A DNA stretch of 64,000 nucleotides, taken from assembly GCA_021414025.1 (NCBI GenBank), contig JAIOPG010000008.1:277852-341851 (forward strand), written 5' to 3'. Of this stretch, positions 44,770-52,686 are shown piece after piece. The stretch comes from Planctomycetota bacterium (GTDB taxonomy: Bacteria > Planctomycetota > Phycisphaerae > Phycisphaerales > SM1A02). Under the pieces are notes generated by a model. It was not told where the DNA came from. It was given only the letters and a program-made list of their open reading frames with translations, and ran no database searches. Numbering within the stretch: the stretch's first letter is position 1; each line of letters starts with the position of its first letter. A program made the position numbers and the translations under genes.

Positions 44770-45495
44770 ATGAGCGACACGGATGCACGCAACACTTTGG
44801 TGGCCGACTCCAAGGCGCCCGCGCTGCGAATCAACGAAACTTTTTTCTCGATCCAGGGGGAGAGCACCTTCGCAGGGCTCCCCTGCTTCTTCATTCGCCT
44901 GACCGGCTGCCCGCTGCGCTGCGCCTGGTGCGACACTACCTACGCCTTCCGCGAGGGCGCGCCGCGAACCGTGAGCTCCTTGATCGAGGAAGCCATCGCC
45001 TCGCGCTGTCCGCTGGTCGAGGTCACCGGCGGCGAGCCGCTGGCCCAGGCGGCGTGCATTGATCTGGTGCGCGGCTTGTGCGACGCGGGATTGACCACTC
45101 TGATCGAGACCTCCGGCGCGCTGGACATTTCCCCGCTCGACCGCCGCTGCCACCGAATCATGGATCTCAAATGCCCGGCCAGCGGCGAGTGCGGGAAGAA
45201 TCTCTGGTCCAACCTCGAGCACCTGCAGCCGCACGACGAGATCAAGTTCGTCATCGCCGACCGCGGGGACTACGACTGGGCCAAGGGGATCATGGCCAAG
45301 CACCGGCTGGAAACGAAAGTGAATTGCGTCTTGATGAGCGCCGCCTGGGCCCAGGCGGCCAACAGCGAAGTCGCCGGATGCGCCGGGCTCGAACCGAAAT
45401 TACTCGCCCAGTGGATCCTGGCCGATGCCCTGCCCGTGCGCATGCAGACGCAGCTGCACAAGATGATCTGGCATCCCGCCACGCGCGGCGTCTAG
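44770..45495 (+). CDS. queE: 7-carboxy-7-deazaguanine synthase
   Basis: A radical-SAM enzyme of queuosine and preQ0 synthesis that converts carboxy-tetrahydropterin to 7-carboxy-7-deazaguanine. INETFFSIQGESTFAGLPC is the substrate-binding start. The cluster motif C-x3-C-x2-C uses Cys47, Cys51 and Cys54 (TGCPLRCAWCDT). VTGGEPLAQ is the SAM-binding GGEP motif. The 241-residue length is in range. queC, queD and queF are not nearby. It may be read from the tRNA-Leu promoter because no other promoter is evident in the 26-bp gap. Confidence 0.93.
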   Translation: MSDTDARNTLVADSKAPALRINETFFSIQGESTFAGLPCFFIRLTGCPLRCAWCDTTYAFREGAPRTVSSLIEEAIASRCPLVEVTGGEPLAQAACIDLVRGLCDAGLTTLIETSGALDISPLDRRCHRIMDLKCPASGECGKNLWSNLEHLQPHDEIKFVIADRGDYDWAKGIMAKHRLETKVNCVLMSAAWAQAANSEVAGCAGLEPKLLAQWILADALPVRMQTQLHKMIWHPATRGV

Positions 45496-46247
45496 TAAAT
45501 CCAGCCTTCGACGGCGGCCGTCGCGGGCGGAATCCATTGCAGCGGATCGGTCAGCAGCAGCATGGCGTCGAGCAGGTCGCCCTCAGTATCCGCGATGGCT
45601 TCCTGGCCGATCCGGTCGGTGACACGCAGATGTTCCTGGTCGAGCTCACGCACCAGCCGCTCGCGCAAGTTTTGGGGTGGAAGCCCCGCGCCCTTGCAGC
45701 CATGGTCCGGAAGCCCGAGCAGCTTCAGAATGCTCGCGGGACAGCCTTCGCAGACGGTGACATGGTTTGAGGTCTCGCCGCGAACAACCGGCTCGATGCG
45801 GATGCCCGCTTCCGAAAGCGGCTTGAGCACCTCCGCGATCAAGGTCCAGGTCTGCTTGAAGACGCGCAGATTCATCGGCGCCATCGGCGTGCGGAAGACC
45901 CGGTCGCACTCGCGCCGGGGCTCCTCGCGCGAAATCTTGCGGATCGCCGTCCGCCAGATGCGAGGATCCTTGAAGTCCCGCAACCACTCCGCCATGGCGC
46001 TCCAGGTGGGCGCGACATCGAACTGCCGCAGCGATTCCAGGGCGAGGCCGAAGGGCGCGTCGATGCGGAAGAGATGCGGCTGGCCATCCTTCGCGGATTC
46101 AAGGATGTGGCGCACCAGGCCGTTGCGGTCCATGCGTCCCTTGGATCGGATGGGCTCGTGGCGCTTGAGCAGGTCGCGCTCGACCACGCGGATCTTGGCG
46201 GCGCCGCCGGAGGCCGCCCCCGAAAAATCGATGCCGTGCAGAATCAT
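45492..46247 (-). CDS. DUF429-like protein (predicted RNase H-fold)
   Basis: From ATG 46247 the 251-residue protein starts ILHGIDFSGAASGGAAKI, which resembles the opening strand of DUF429 proteins, an RNase H-like fold with a conserved Asp. FRIDAPFGL and a late Asp in DTEGDLLDAMLL could complete an acidic active site. No activity has been assigned with confidence. It is the third gene of a minus-strand run with rluB and a small zinc-ribbon gene. Its stop overlaps the convergent end of queE by 4 bp. The extra N-terminal residues of the longer frame do not look coding. Confidence 0.65.
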   Translation of the reverse strand: MILHGIDFSGAASGGAAKIRVVERDLLKRHEPIRSKGRMDRNGLVRHILESAKDGQPHLFRIDAPFGLALESLRQFDVAPTWSAMAEWLRDFKDPRIWRTAIRKISREEPRRECDRVFRTPMAPMNLRVFKQTWTLIAEVLKPLSEAGIRIEPVVRGETSNHVTVCEGCPASILKLLGLPDHGCKGAGLPPQNLRERLVRELDQEHLRVTDRIGQEAIADTEGDLLDAMLLLTDPLQWIPPATAAVEGWIY

Positions 46248-46260
46248 GCGTTCGTTCGTT

Positions 46261-46491
46261 TCAATTTCGCCCGCACATGGACTGCGACTTGCCGCAGGGG
46301 CAGCAGCCACCGGACGGCATCGGGGCTTCCGCGGATGCGCCGGCACCCACGACGCCGAACACGCTGTGGCGCCGCATGAACTTGCGATTCCTGCCCGCGG
46401 GATCCTCGACCGGCTTGTCCGCATCGGCCATGGGCCGCAGCAGCTCGATCACTTCCTCGTCGGTGTCATTGGCGTACTCGTAGATGGGCAT
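46261..46491 (-). CDS. Small FmdB-like putative zinc-ribbon protein
   Basis: A 76-residue protein starting MPIYEYANDTDEEVIELLRP, like the FmdB-type regulatory zinc-ribbon proteins, but without the usual N-terminal C-x2-C pair. Cysteines occur only at the end (GGCCPCGKSQSMCG). It may be a degenerate or alternative zinc-binding member. It sits 9 bp after rluB and 13 bp before the DUF429-like gene on the same strand. Function is unknown. Confidence 0.7.
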   Translation of the reverse strand: MPIYEYANDTDEEVIELLRPMADADKPVEDPAGRNRKFMRRHSVFGVVGAGASAEAPMPSGGCCPCGKSQSMCGRN

Positions 46492-46500
46492 GGCTTGATC

Positions 46501-47484
46501 CTACGGGCGAGGGCGGCTCGGCTTCGCCGGTCTTTGCGGGGCCCTTGAAGCAGGTCGCGGAGTCGGTTTGGCGAATGGCTTGCCTTTCACGGCGGGCTTG
46601 AACATGGGCTTCGCACCGAATTTCAACGCAGGCTTCGCAGCCTGCGCCGATGACTCCTCCGCCTCGCCGCGCTCGTCGGGCCGCGTGCGCGAAGCGGTCG
46701 GCTTGAAGGCCGCCTTCTTCAGGCTCGCGAATTCGGCGGCGGACAATTCCCGCCACGCCCCCACCGTGATGCCGCGCAGCTGGAGCGGCCCGATCGCGAT
46801 CTGGCGGAGGCGCTTCAGCGGATAGCCGATGCGGAGCATGGTGAGGCGGATCTCGGTGTTCTTGCCGTCGCGGATCTCCATGAGCATGGTGGTGCGCCCC
46901 GCCTCGCGGCTGAGCACGGTCACGCGCGAACGCTTCTCCGGATCATCGGTCCTGCTGCGCTTGGAGGGAAAGAGCTCCGACTCGATGCGCGAGACCGCCG
47001 CGTCGTCGAGCCTGCCCGCCACCACCAGCTCGAAAGTCTTGGAAACCTCGTAGCGCGGATGGGTGAGCCGGTTGGCGAATTCGCCGTCGTTGGTCAGCAG
47101 CACCAGCCCGCTGGCGTCGATCTCCAGCCGCCCCACCGGGAAAAGTCGGGTCTGCAGCGGATGCTGCACCAGGTCGATCACGCGCCGCCGCCCCTCGGGA
47201 TCCACATTGGTGCAGACGATTCCCTTGGGCTTGTAGAGCATGATGTAGACGTGCGGATCGGCGCGGCGGATGGGCCGCCCGTCCACTTCGATCTTGTCCG
47301 TGCGGGCGTCCACCCACGCAGGCAGCGCGTCGATGATGATGCCGTTGACGCGCACCCGCGCCTCCGCCACCATCGCCTCGCATTCGCGGCGGCTGGCGAC
47401 GCCGGCCTGGGCCAGCACCTTCTGGATGCGCTCGCCGCGTCGGTCATCGGTGAAGGGATGGGCGCTGGCGGATCGTCGACGCAT
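46501..47484 (-). CDS. rluB: RsuA/RluB-type pseudouridine synthase with basic tail
   Basis: Expected to isomerise a uridine in 23S rRNA. The 327-residue protein has an N-terminal S4 domain (ERIQKVLAQAGVASRRECEA), then YKPKGIVCTN and the catalytic region VGRLEIDASGLVLLTNDGEF. The family normally has GRLD with the catalytic Asp, but here that place holds Glu121. ITVGAWRELSAAEF is the C-terminal core. The last 90 residues are Lys/Arg/Pro/Ala-rich and probably bind RNA. TACTAT ending 8 nt upstream supports ATG 47484. It leads a run with the zinc-ribbon and DUF429 genes. Confidence 0.88.
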   Translation of the reverse strand: MRRRSASAHPFTDDRRGERIQKVLAQAGVASRRECEAMVAEARVRVNGIIIDALPAWVDARTDKIEVDGRPIRRADPHVYIMLYKPKGIVCTNVDPEGRRRVIDLVQHPLQTRLFPVGRLEIDASGLVLLTNDGEFANRLTHPRYEVSKTFELVVAGRLDDAAVSRIESELFPSKRSRTDDPEKRSRVTVLSREAGRTTMLMEIRDGKNTEIRLTMLRIGYPLKRLRQIAIGPLQLRGITVGAWRELSAAEFASLKKAAFKPTASRTRPDERGEAEESSAQAAKPALKFGAKPMFKPAVKGKPFAKPTPRPASRAPQRPAKPSRPRP

Positions 47485-47492
47485 GGCCCCGC

Positions 47493-47498
47493 ATAGTA
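47493..47498 (-). promoter_or_regulatory. -10 element of rluB
   Basis: TACTAT on the minus strand ends 8 nt before the rluB ATG. It is 16 bp from the divergent yihY -10. Confidence 0.45.
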
Positions 47499-47514
47499 GA
47501 CGCTTGTTTCGCCG

Positions 47515-47520
47515 TACACT
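47515..47520 (+). promoter_or_regulatory. -10 element of the YihY-family gene
   Basis: CCGTACACT with -10 TACACT ends 6 nt before the ATG at 47527. No Shine-Dalgarno sequence is present. Confidence 0.5.
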
Positions 47521-47526
47521 TTCGCC

Positions 47527-48804
47527 ATGAGCGATCCCATCCCCCTCACACTCGAGAGCTTGAACGCTCGGCTGGCTCGATTCATGAAATTCCTGCGTTT
47601 TTGCGTGCGCTGGATCGCCAAGGATCGCGCCACCCAGATGGCCAGCGCCCTCGCCTACCGCACGCTGCTGGGGCTGCTGCCGGTGCTGATCGTGGCCACG
47701 CTGATCTTCAAGTCGGTGGCCGGCAATAATTTCGCGCCCATGGTCGCCGATGGCCTGCAGGGGCTGGGCCTGCAGAACATGAAGATCATCGCCCCGGGTT
47801 CCGACGGCAAGGAAGTGGGGATGGATGAGTGGCTGCTGGGCATCGTCTCCGACGCCGCCAAGCTCGACCTCTCGGCGCTGGGCATCGTCGGCGCCAGCGT
47901 GCTCCTCTTCAGCTCGATCTGGGTGGTGATCACCATCGAGGAGAGCTTCAACATGATCTGCCGCACCGCCCATGGCCGGAGCTGGACGCGGCGCTTCATC
48001 ACCTACTGGTTCGCGCTGACCGCCGGACCGCTGCTGCTGGGCGCGCTGCCGATCGTCGGCTCCTACGTGACCGCGTCGGCGGACATGCTGCCCAACTGGG
48101 GATGGCTGCTTTGGGTGGTCCGATCGCTGTGGGGATTCTTCGTGCTCTGGTTGTTGCTGCTGCTGGCTTACACCGCCGTGCCGAGCTCGCCGCCGCACTT
48201 CAAGTTCGCCGCCGCGGGCGCCCTGGTGAGCGCGCTGGGCCTCGAGCTGGGGCGGCATTTCCTGGGCCTCTACGTCAGCAAGACCCTGAGCCTGAGCCTG
48301 ATCTACGGATCGCTGGGCTTGGTGCCGGTCTTCATGTTCTGGCTCTACGCGATGTGGCTGGTGGTTCTGGGCGGGCTGCAGGCGGCCGTGCTCTGGGATG
48401 TCTTTGGCAAGCGCGGCTGGGAGCAGATGGCGATCGACGAGGGTCCGACGCTCGCCGATCCCGGCGTCGCCGTCGCCATCATGCGCCACGTGGTCGCCAG
48501 CTACGCCAAGGGAACGCCCGCGACGCTGGCCAGCATTTCGCAATCGGTCGGTTTGTCCAGCGCGATCACGCTGCTGCTGATGGAGCGGCTGCTGGGGCGC
48601 GGATTGCTGCTCTACGTCGCCGACGGCGAGCACTACGTGCCCGGCCGGCCCGGCGGGGAGATCCTGATGGCCGACGCGCTGCGGGTGGGCTTCGAGTCCT
48701 GCAATGGAACCCTGGGATGCGTGGATCCCTCGCTGCAGGAACTTCGCAATGCCCAGGTGCAGTCGCTCGCCAATCGCACGCTCGCCCTGCCCGAGGGGGG
48801 CTGA
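47527..48804 (+). CDS. YihY/BrkB family inner-membrane protein
   Basis: A 425-residue membrane protein of the YihY/virulence-factor-BrkB family (once misnamed RNase BN). Features are RWIAKDRATQMASALAYRTL, about six transmembrane helices (for example LLGALPIVGSYVTASADML and GLVPVFMFWLYAMWLVVLGG) and a C-terminal cytosolic domain that looks like a winged helix (GTPATLASISQSVGLS). Transport or envelope roles are suspected for the family but not settled. It is divergent from rluB. Confidence 0.88.
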   Translation: MSDPIPLTLESLNARLARFMKFLRFCVRWIAKDRATQMASALAYRTLLGLLPVLIVATLIFKSVAGNNFAPMVADGLQGLGLQNMKIIAPGSDGKEVGMDEWLLGIVSDAAKLDLSALGIVGASVLLFSSIWVVITIEESFNMICRTAHGRSWTRRFITYWFALTAGPLLLGALPIVGSYVTASADMLPNWGWLLWVVRSLWGFFVLWLLLLLAYTAVPSSPPHFKFAAAGALVSALGLELGRHFLGLYVSKTLSLSLIYGSLGLVPVFMFWLYAMWLVVLGGLQAAVLWDVFGKRGWEQMAIDEGPTLADPGVAVAIMRHVVASYAKGTPATLASISQSVGLSSAITLLLMERLLGRGLLLYVADGEHYVPGRPGGEILMADALRVGFESCNGTLGCVDPSLQELRNAQVQSLANRTLALPEGG

Positions 48805-48824
48805 GGCCTCCGCGGCGAAAACCT

Positions 48825-50471
48825 TCACACGCGGAAGCGGTTGATGGCGGCGTTGAGGTCGCCCACGGAGTGCTTGAGCTGGTCGGCGGCGCGGGTGAAC
48901 TCGCCCAGCGACCGCGCCGTGACTTTCACGTTCTCCGAGAGGTTGACCATCGACTCGCTGATCTGGCGGGCGCCGAGGTTCTGGCTGCCCATTCCCTGGC
49001 TGACGTGGATGAAGCGCTCCTTCATCACTTCGACGCTCTCGATGATGCTGGAGAGCGTGACGCCGATGCTCTCGACCTGGGCGGCGCTGCGGGCGACCTG
49101 CGCGGAGAACTTGTCCATCTCGGTCACGCCCTCAGTCACGGCCCCCTGCATCTGCCGGACGGTGTGCTCGATGTCCTGGGTCGCCGAGGCGGTCTGGTCC
49201 GCAAGCCGGCGGATCTCGCGGGCGACGACCAGGAAGCCGCGCCCATGCTCGCCCGCCTTCTCCGCCTCCAGCGCCGCGTTGACGCTCAGCAGATTGGTCT
49301 GGTCCGCGACTTTGGCGATGGTGACCACGACGCCGGTGATGTCCCGGGTCCGGGCCTTGATGTCCTCCAGCTTCTCGGAGATCGATCCGCTCTGGCCCAG
49401 CAGCTCCTGCATCGCGGACTGCATGTCGGCCAGGCCCGCGCGGCTGGCCGCTGCCAGTCCGGCGGAATGCTTGGCGACCGCCTCCGCCTCGCCCATGGCC
49501 CCGGACAGCTCGCCTCCGGTCACGCTGATCTGGCGCACCGCGGCCGCGATCTCGGTGGTCGCGGCGCCGAAGTTGTGGATCGCGGTCTCCTGCTGGCGGC
49601 TGGTGGCGTGCATCTGCACGGCGGTGCCGCCCAGTGCGTCGGTCGCACCGCGAACGCCCCCCATCGCCCCGGCGATCTTCTGCACGAAGCGGTCGATGCT
49701 GCCGGCCAGCGCGCCGACCTCGTCGCGGGTGCGGATGTCCAGCCGCGCCGTGAGATCCGCGTCGGCCTCCGCCATCGTCTGCATGCGCAGGTTGATGGTG
49801 GCCAGGGATTTCAGCGCCGGCTCCACAAGCAATCCGCCGAAGATCACGACCAGCAGCAGCGTCAGCACGCTGGCGCCGACGAGAAACCACTGGCCGCGGG
49901 CGACCTCCTCGCGGGCCTCGCGCTCATGGGCTTCGACCAGGGCCTGCGCGGCGGCGACCGCCTTCAGGATCGAGGCGTGGTGGGCTGCGTAGAGCGGATC
50001 CAGCCGGTCCGCGGTGATCGCCTGCGCCGCGGCATGGTCGCCGCGTTCGACGGCGCCCTTCCACTCGCCATCCACGATCCGGAAGAACGCGTCGGCGCTT
50101 CGATAGGACTCCTCAAGAAGCTCGCGGGCGAGCACGCCGTCGTTGCCGGGAGCGTGCACCGAGAGCCTGCGTGCCCACTGCTCGTGGGTCTGGCGGTAGA
50201 CCTTCTCGTTTTCCCCCAGCAGCGCCAGCAGATCGCGCGTGACGTCGGTCGATGGCGACGCGTTGACTTGGCAGACGATCAGGTAGGGCTCGACGATCAG
50301 CTGGGGCGGCGGCAGGATGTCGCCGATGACGTCCTTGTCCCGCGCCAGCATCTGATAGAGCGGCCCATTGACCTTGACGCGGGAGAGCGTGGTGTTGGCA
50401 ATCCAGAAGATGGCCGCGAATCCCAGCAGCACCAGGACGCCGAGGGCGATGAATCGTCGACGAAACGACAT
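48825..50471 (-). CDS. Methyl-accepting chemotaxis protein
   Basis: A 548-residue chemoreceptor. Helix TM1 is at 7-27, followed by a periplasmic four-helix-type sensor to about 185. TM2 (FLVGASVLTLLLVVIFGGLL) and a HAMP domain follow. The cytoplasmic coiled-coil signalling domain has the conserved tip GRGFLVVAREIRRLADQTA. It would report to CheA/CheW, none of which are in the window. The ligand is unknown. Its promoter-like TACCAT ends 9 nt before the ATG. The DUF1570 gene lies 79 bp upstream on the same strand. Confidence 0.93.
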   Translation of the reverse strand: MSFRRRFIALGVLVLLGFAAIFWIANTTLSRVKVNGPLYQMLARDKDVIGDILPPPQLIVEPYLIVCQVNASPSTDVTRDLLALLGENEKVYRQTHEQWARRLSVHAPGNDGVLARELLEESYRSADAFFRIVDGEWKGAVERGDHAAAQAITADRLDPLYAAHHASILKAVAAAQALVEAHEREAREEVARGQWFLVGASVLTLLLVVIFGGLLVEPALKSLATINLRMQTMAEADADLTARLDIRTRDEVGALAGSIDRFVQKIAGAMGGVRGATDALGGTAVQMHATSRQQETAIHNFGAATTEIAAAVRQISVTGGELSGAMGEAEAVAKHSAGLAAASRAGLADMQSAMQELLGQSGSISEKLEDIKARTRDITGVVVTIAKVADQTNLLSVNAALEAEKAGEHGRGFLVVAREIRRLADQTASATQDIEHTVRQMQGAVTEGVTEMDKFSAQVARSAAQVESIGVTLSSIIESVEVMKERFIHVSQGMGSQNLGARQISESMVNLSENVKVTARSLGEFTRAADQLKHSVGDLNAAINRFRV

Positions 50472-50480
50472 GGCCGCCCG

Positions 50481-50486
50481 ATGGTA
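50481..50486 (-). promoter_or_regulatory. -10 element of the chemoreceptor gene
   Basis: CGCTACCAT on the minus strand carries TACCAT ending 9 nt before the ATG at 50471. Confidence 0.45.
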
Positions 50487-50550
50487 GCGGAGCGCGGTTG
50501 ACTTCGACGGTGGTGAGCAGACACGCGCCGGCTCGGGGACGCGCGGCGAT

Positions 50551-51846
50551 TCACTTCATCGAAGGCGGATCGGTGCTGGGCGCGTGCGTCGGCGGCGCGG
50601 CGCCGGCGGACTCTCCCGTGACTTCCGGGACCGCCGTCGGAGCGCTGGGCGCCTTCGTCGTCTTGGCCGCCTTCGCCATCACCCGCTTGCTGTAGGCGGA
50701 GGTGAGGAAGTCCTTCTGCCGGCGCCCCTCGTAGCGGATCCAGTTCCGCTCGACGCGGGCCAAGGGTCCGAAGATGGCCTCGAACTTTTCCTTGCGCGTA
50801 TCCGCCGAGGCGTAGGAGCCGTCCCGCAGCGATTCCAGGTACTGGCGGAGCTCCGTCGGCCGCTCGCGCAGCATCCAGTTGGTCAGCACATAGGCCTGGG
50901 CGTAGAAGAACCCGACCGCTTCGTTGGACTCCGAGCCGTCGGAGAATTGATCCTGGGAAAGCAGCACTTCGAAGGGGACGATGCTGTCCTTGTCCAAGGC
51001 CAGCTTGAAGGCATCGCGCCTTCGCCAGTTGTCGTACTGGTAGCCGAAGGGAATGTCGGTGCGCTCGGTCTCGAAATTCGTCGCCAAGCCCTCGGCGAGC
51101 CAGAGCGGATAGGAGGCGCCGCGCCGCTGGATGTCGGTGTGGAAGAAGAGCTGATGGGCCGCCTCGTGCACTGCAGTGCTGATGAAACTTCCCGCGACCG
51201 CGTCCTTGATCCGGTTGTTCTCCGCGGCCAGCTGCCGCTGAATGTGCGAGGTTTCCTGCCCGTTGTGCAGGGCGTCGCCTTGGGCCTGCTGCCGCTGCTG
51301 GGCTTCCTGGACCCTGCGGGACTGCTCGCCCAGCTGCTTCATCGCCTTCTTCACCTCGTCGCTGCTGTCGGCCTTGTAGAAAACCAGCCGGTCCGCGATG
51401 GGGCTGTAGTACCCGGCCGCCCAGGGCTTGTTGACCTTGTCGTTGCGGGTGGAGAAGTCGGTGTAGTCGCGCTGGTCGCGGAAGACGATCGCCACCAGCT
51501 TGTGCCGCAGCGGATTCGGGCTCCATTCCAGCGCGTCGCAGACATCGGAGTACTTCTGGTAGGTCGACTCCAGCAGCGAGCCGATCATGGTGTTGTCGTC
51601 GGGCGAGGTGTCGGAGAGGATGACGTAGTGCCGGGTCTCGCTCTTGCGAAGCTTGGGAACCAGCTTCATCGTCGCCTTGAGCACATCGGAATCGGTCGGA
51701 GGCGATGGATTCTTGTCCGCGCCTTTTTCCGTGGCACCCCTGACCGTGGTCGCCGGCGCGCTCTTGGCCGTGGCCTGGGCCGGTGCCTGCGCATCGACGG
51801 CGGCCGCGAGCAGGAACAGGGCCGAAATGATTCGAAGATTCTTCAT
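50551..51846 (-). CDS. Exported DUF1570 protein (HEXXH metallopeptidase-like)
   Basis: From ATG 51846 the protein has 431 residues with a signal peptide (MKNLRIISALFLLAAAVDA). A long Ala/Lys-rich stretch precedes the conserved part. HEAAHQLFF is an H-E-x-x-H zinc motif, and PLWLAEGLATNFETE about 20 residues later provides the likely third ligand (Glu of AEGLA). These are hallmarks of the DUF1570 family, common in planctomycetes. The protein is probably periplasmic; whether it cleaves peptides is not established. In the 270 bp upstream, divergent from nuoB, I see no further gene. Confidence 0.8.
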   Translation of the reverse strand: MKNLRIISALFLLAAAVDAQAPAQATAKSAPATTVRGATEKGADKNPSPPTDSDVLKATMKLVPKLRKSETRHYVILSDTSPDDNTMIGSLLESTYQKYSDVCDALEWSPNPLRHKLVAIVFRDQRDYTDFSTRNDKVNKPWAAGYYSPIADRLVFYKADSSDEVKKAMKQLGEQSRRVQEAQQRQQAQGDALHNGQETSHIQRQLAAENNRIKDAVAGSFISTAVHEAAHQLFFHTDIQRRGASYPLWLAEGLATNFETERTDIPFGYQYDNWRRRDAFKLALDKDSIVPFEVLLSQDQFSDGSESNEAVGFFYAQAYVLTNWMLRERPTELRQYLESLRDGSYASADTRKEKFEAIFGPLARVERNWIRYEGRRQKDFLTSAYSKRVMAKAAKTTKAPSAPTAVPEVTGESAGAAPPTHAPSTDPPSMK

Positions 51847-52116
51847 TGGATGTGAGTTTCGGTGCCTCGTTGCCTTCGATCCCGTCCGAACTATCAAGTC
51901 CGCCATTCGCATCCGCAAGCCCGCATGGGACATGCGGATCAGAATAAGGTGGAAATTGCCCGATATCAATGATTTACAGCCGACCGAGCGGGCATTTTGC
52001 GCCGTAATGAACCCGCCAACTGCGAGATCGGATCGAATCGGGGGCGACTTGAGCCGGCGTCAAAACTTTGCCGTCGGCTGGTCTGATCGCCTCTCCGGAC
52101 CTAGGATGAGGCCCCC
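51847..52116. other. Divergent spacer between the DUF1570 gene and nuoB
   Basis: This 270-bp region carries no convincing gene. It contains the nuoB -10 candidate at its right end. Otherwise I see nothing assignable. Confidence 0.4.
52102..52107 (+). promoter_or_regulatory. -10 element of nuoB
   Basis: CCTAGGAT with TAGGAT ends 9 nt before the ATG at 52117; no Shine-Dalgarno sequence is visible. Confidence 0.35.
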
Positions 52117-52686
52117 ATGGGCATCGAAACCGCATTGCCAAGCGACAGCATCCTGACCACGCAATTGCAGCGCATCGTGAACTGGTCACGGCGCTCGAGC
52201 GTCTGGCCCCTGCCCTTTGCCACGGCCTGCTGCGGCATCGAACTCATGGCGACGGCGTGCAGCCGCTTCGATCTCTCGCGCTTCGGCGCCGAGGTCATGC
52301 GCTTCAGCCCGCGCCAGGCCGATCTGCTGATCGTGGCCGGACGCGTGAGCGTGAAGTGCCTGCCGGTGCTGCAGCGCATCTATACGCAGATGACCGAGCC
52401 CAAGTGGGTGATCTCGATGGGCGCCTGCGCCAGCACGGGCGGTGTCTTCGACACCTACGCCGTGGTGCAGGGCGTCGATCAGTTCATACCCGTCGACGTC
52501 TACGTGCCCGGCTGTCCGCCGCGTCCCGAGATGCTGATCGAGGGGATCATGGCGATCCAGCGCATCATCGACGATGACAACATTCCGCGCGACCCCGACG
52601 GCAAGCGACTGCCTCTGAACATTGCCCTGGCGCCCAACTACCAGACGCGCGGCATGCCGGTTCCCGTCACCATCGGCTCCACGTGA
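52117..52686 (+). CDS. nuoB: NADH-quinone oxidoreductase subunit B
   Basis: The complex I subunit that carries iron-sulfur cluster N2, the last electron carrier before quinone. The 189-residue protein keeps the four cluster cysteines: Cys38 and Cys39 ([13 protein letters not shown]), Cys104 (MGACASTGG) and Cys133 (VPGCPPRPE). The hydrophobic quinone-side segment [19 protein letters not shown] is present. Unusually, no other nuo gene is next to it. Its stop overlaps the start of a membrane M28 peptidase gene by 4 bp. Confidence 0.93.
   Translation: MGIETALPSDSILTTQLQRIVNWSRRSSVWPLPFATACCGIELMATACSRFDLSRFGAEVMRFSPRQADLLIVAGRVSVKCLPVLQRIYTQMTEPKWVISMGACASTGGVFDTYAVVQGVDQFIPVDVYVPGCPPRPEMLIEGIMAIQRIIDDDNIPRDPDGKRLPLNIALAPNYQTRGMPVPVTIGST

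Noticed and set aside
46501..48828. rluB read as a 775-residue protein starting near 48828
   Set aside because: The extra N-terminal part is antisense to YihY and unlike the family; the S4 domain starts right after ATG 47484, which has a -10 element 8 nt upstream.
47829..50501. An 890-codon plus-strand frame spanning the YihY and chemoreceptor genes
   Set aside because: It runs across the end of one real gene and antisense through another and has low-complexity composition only.
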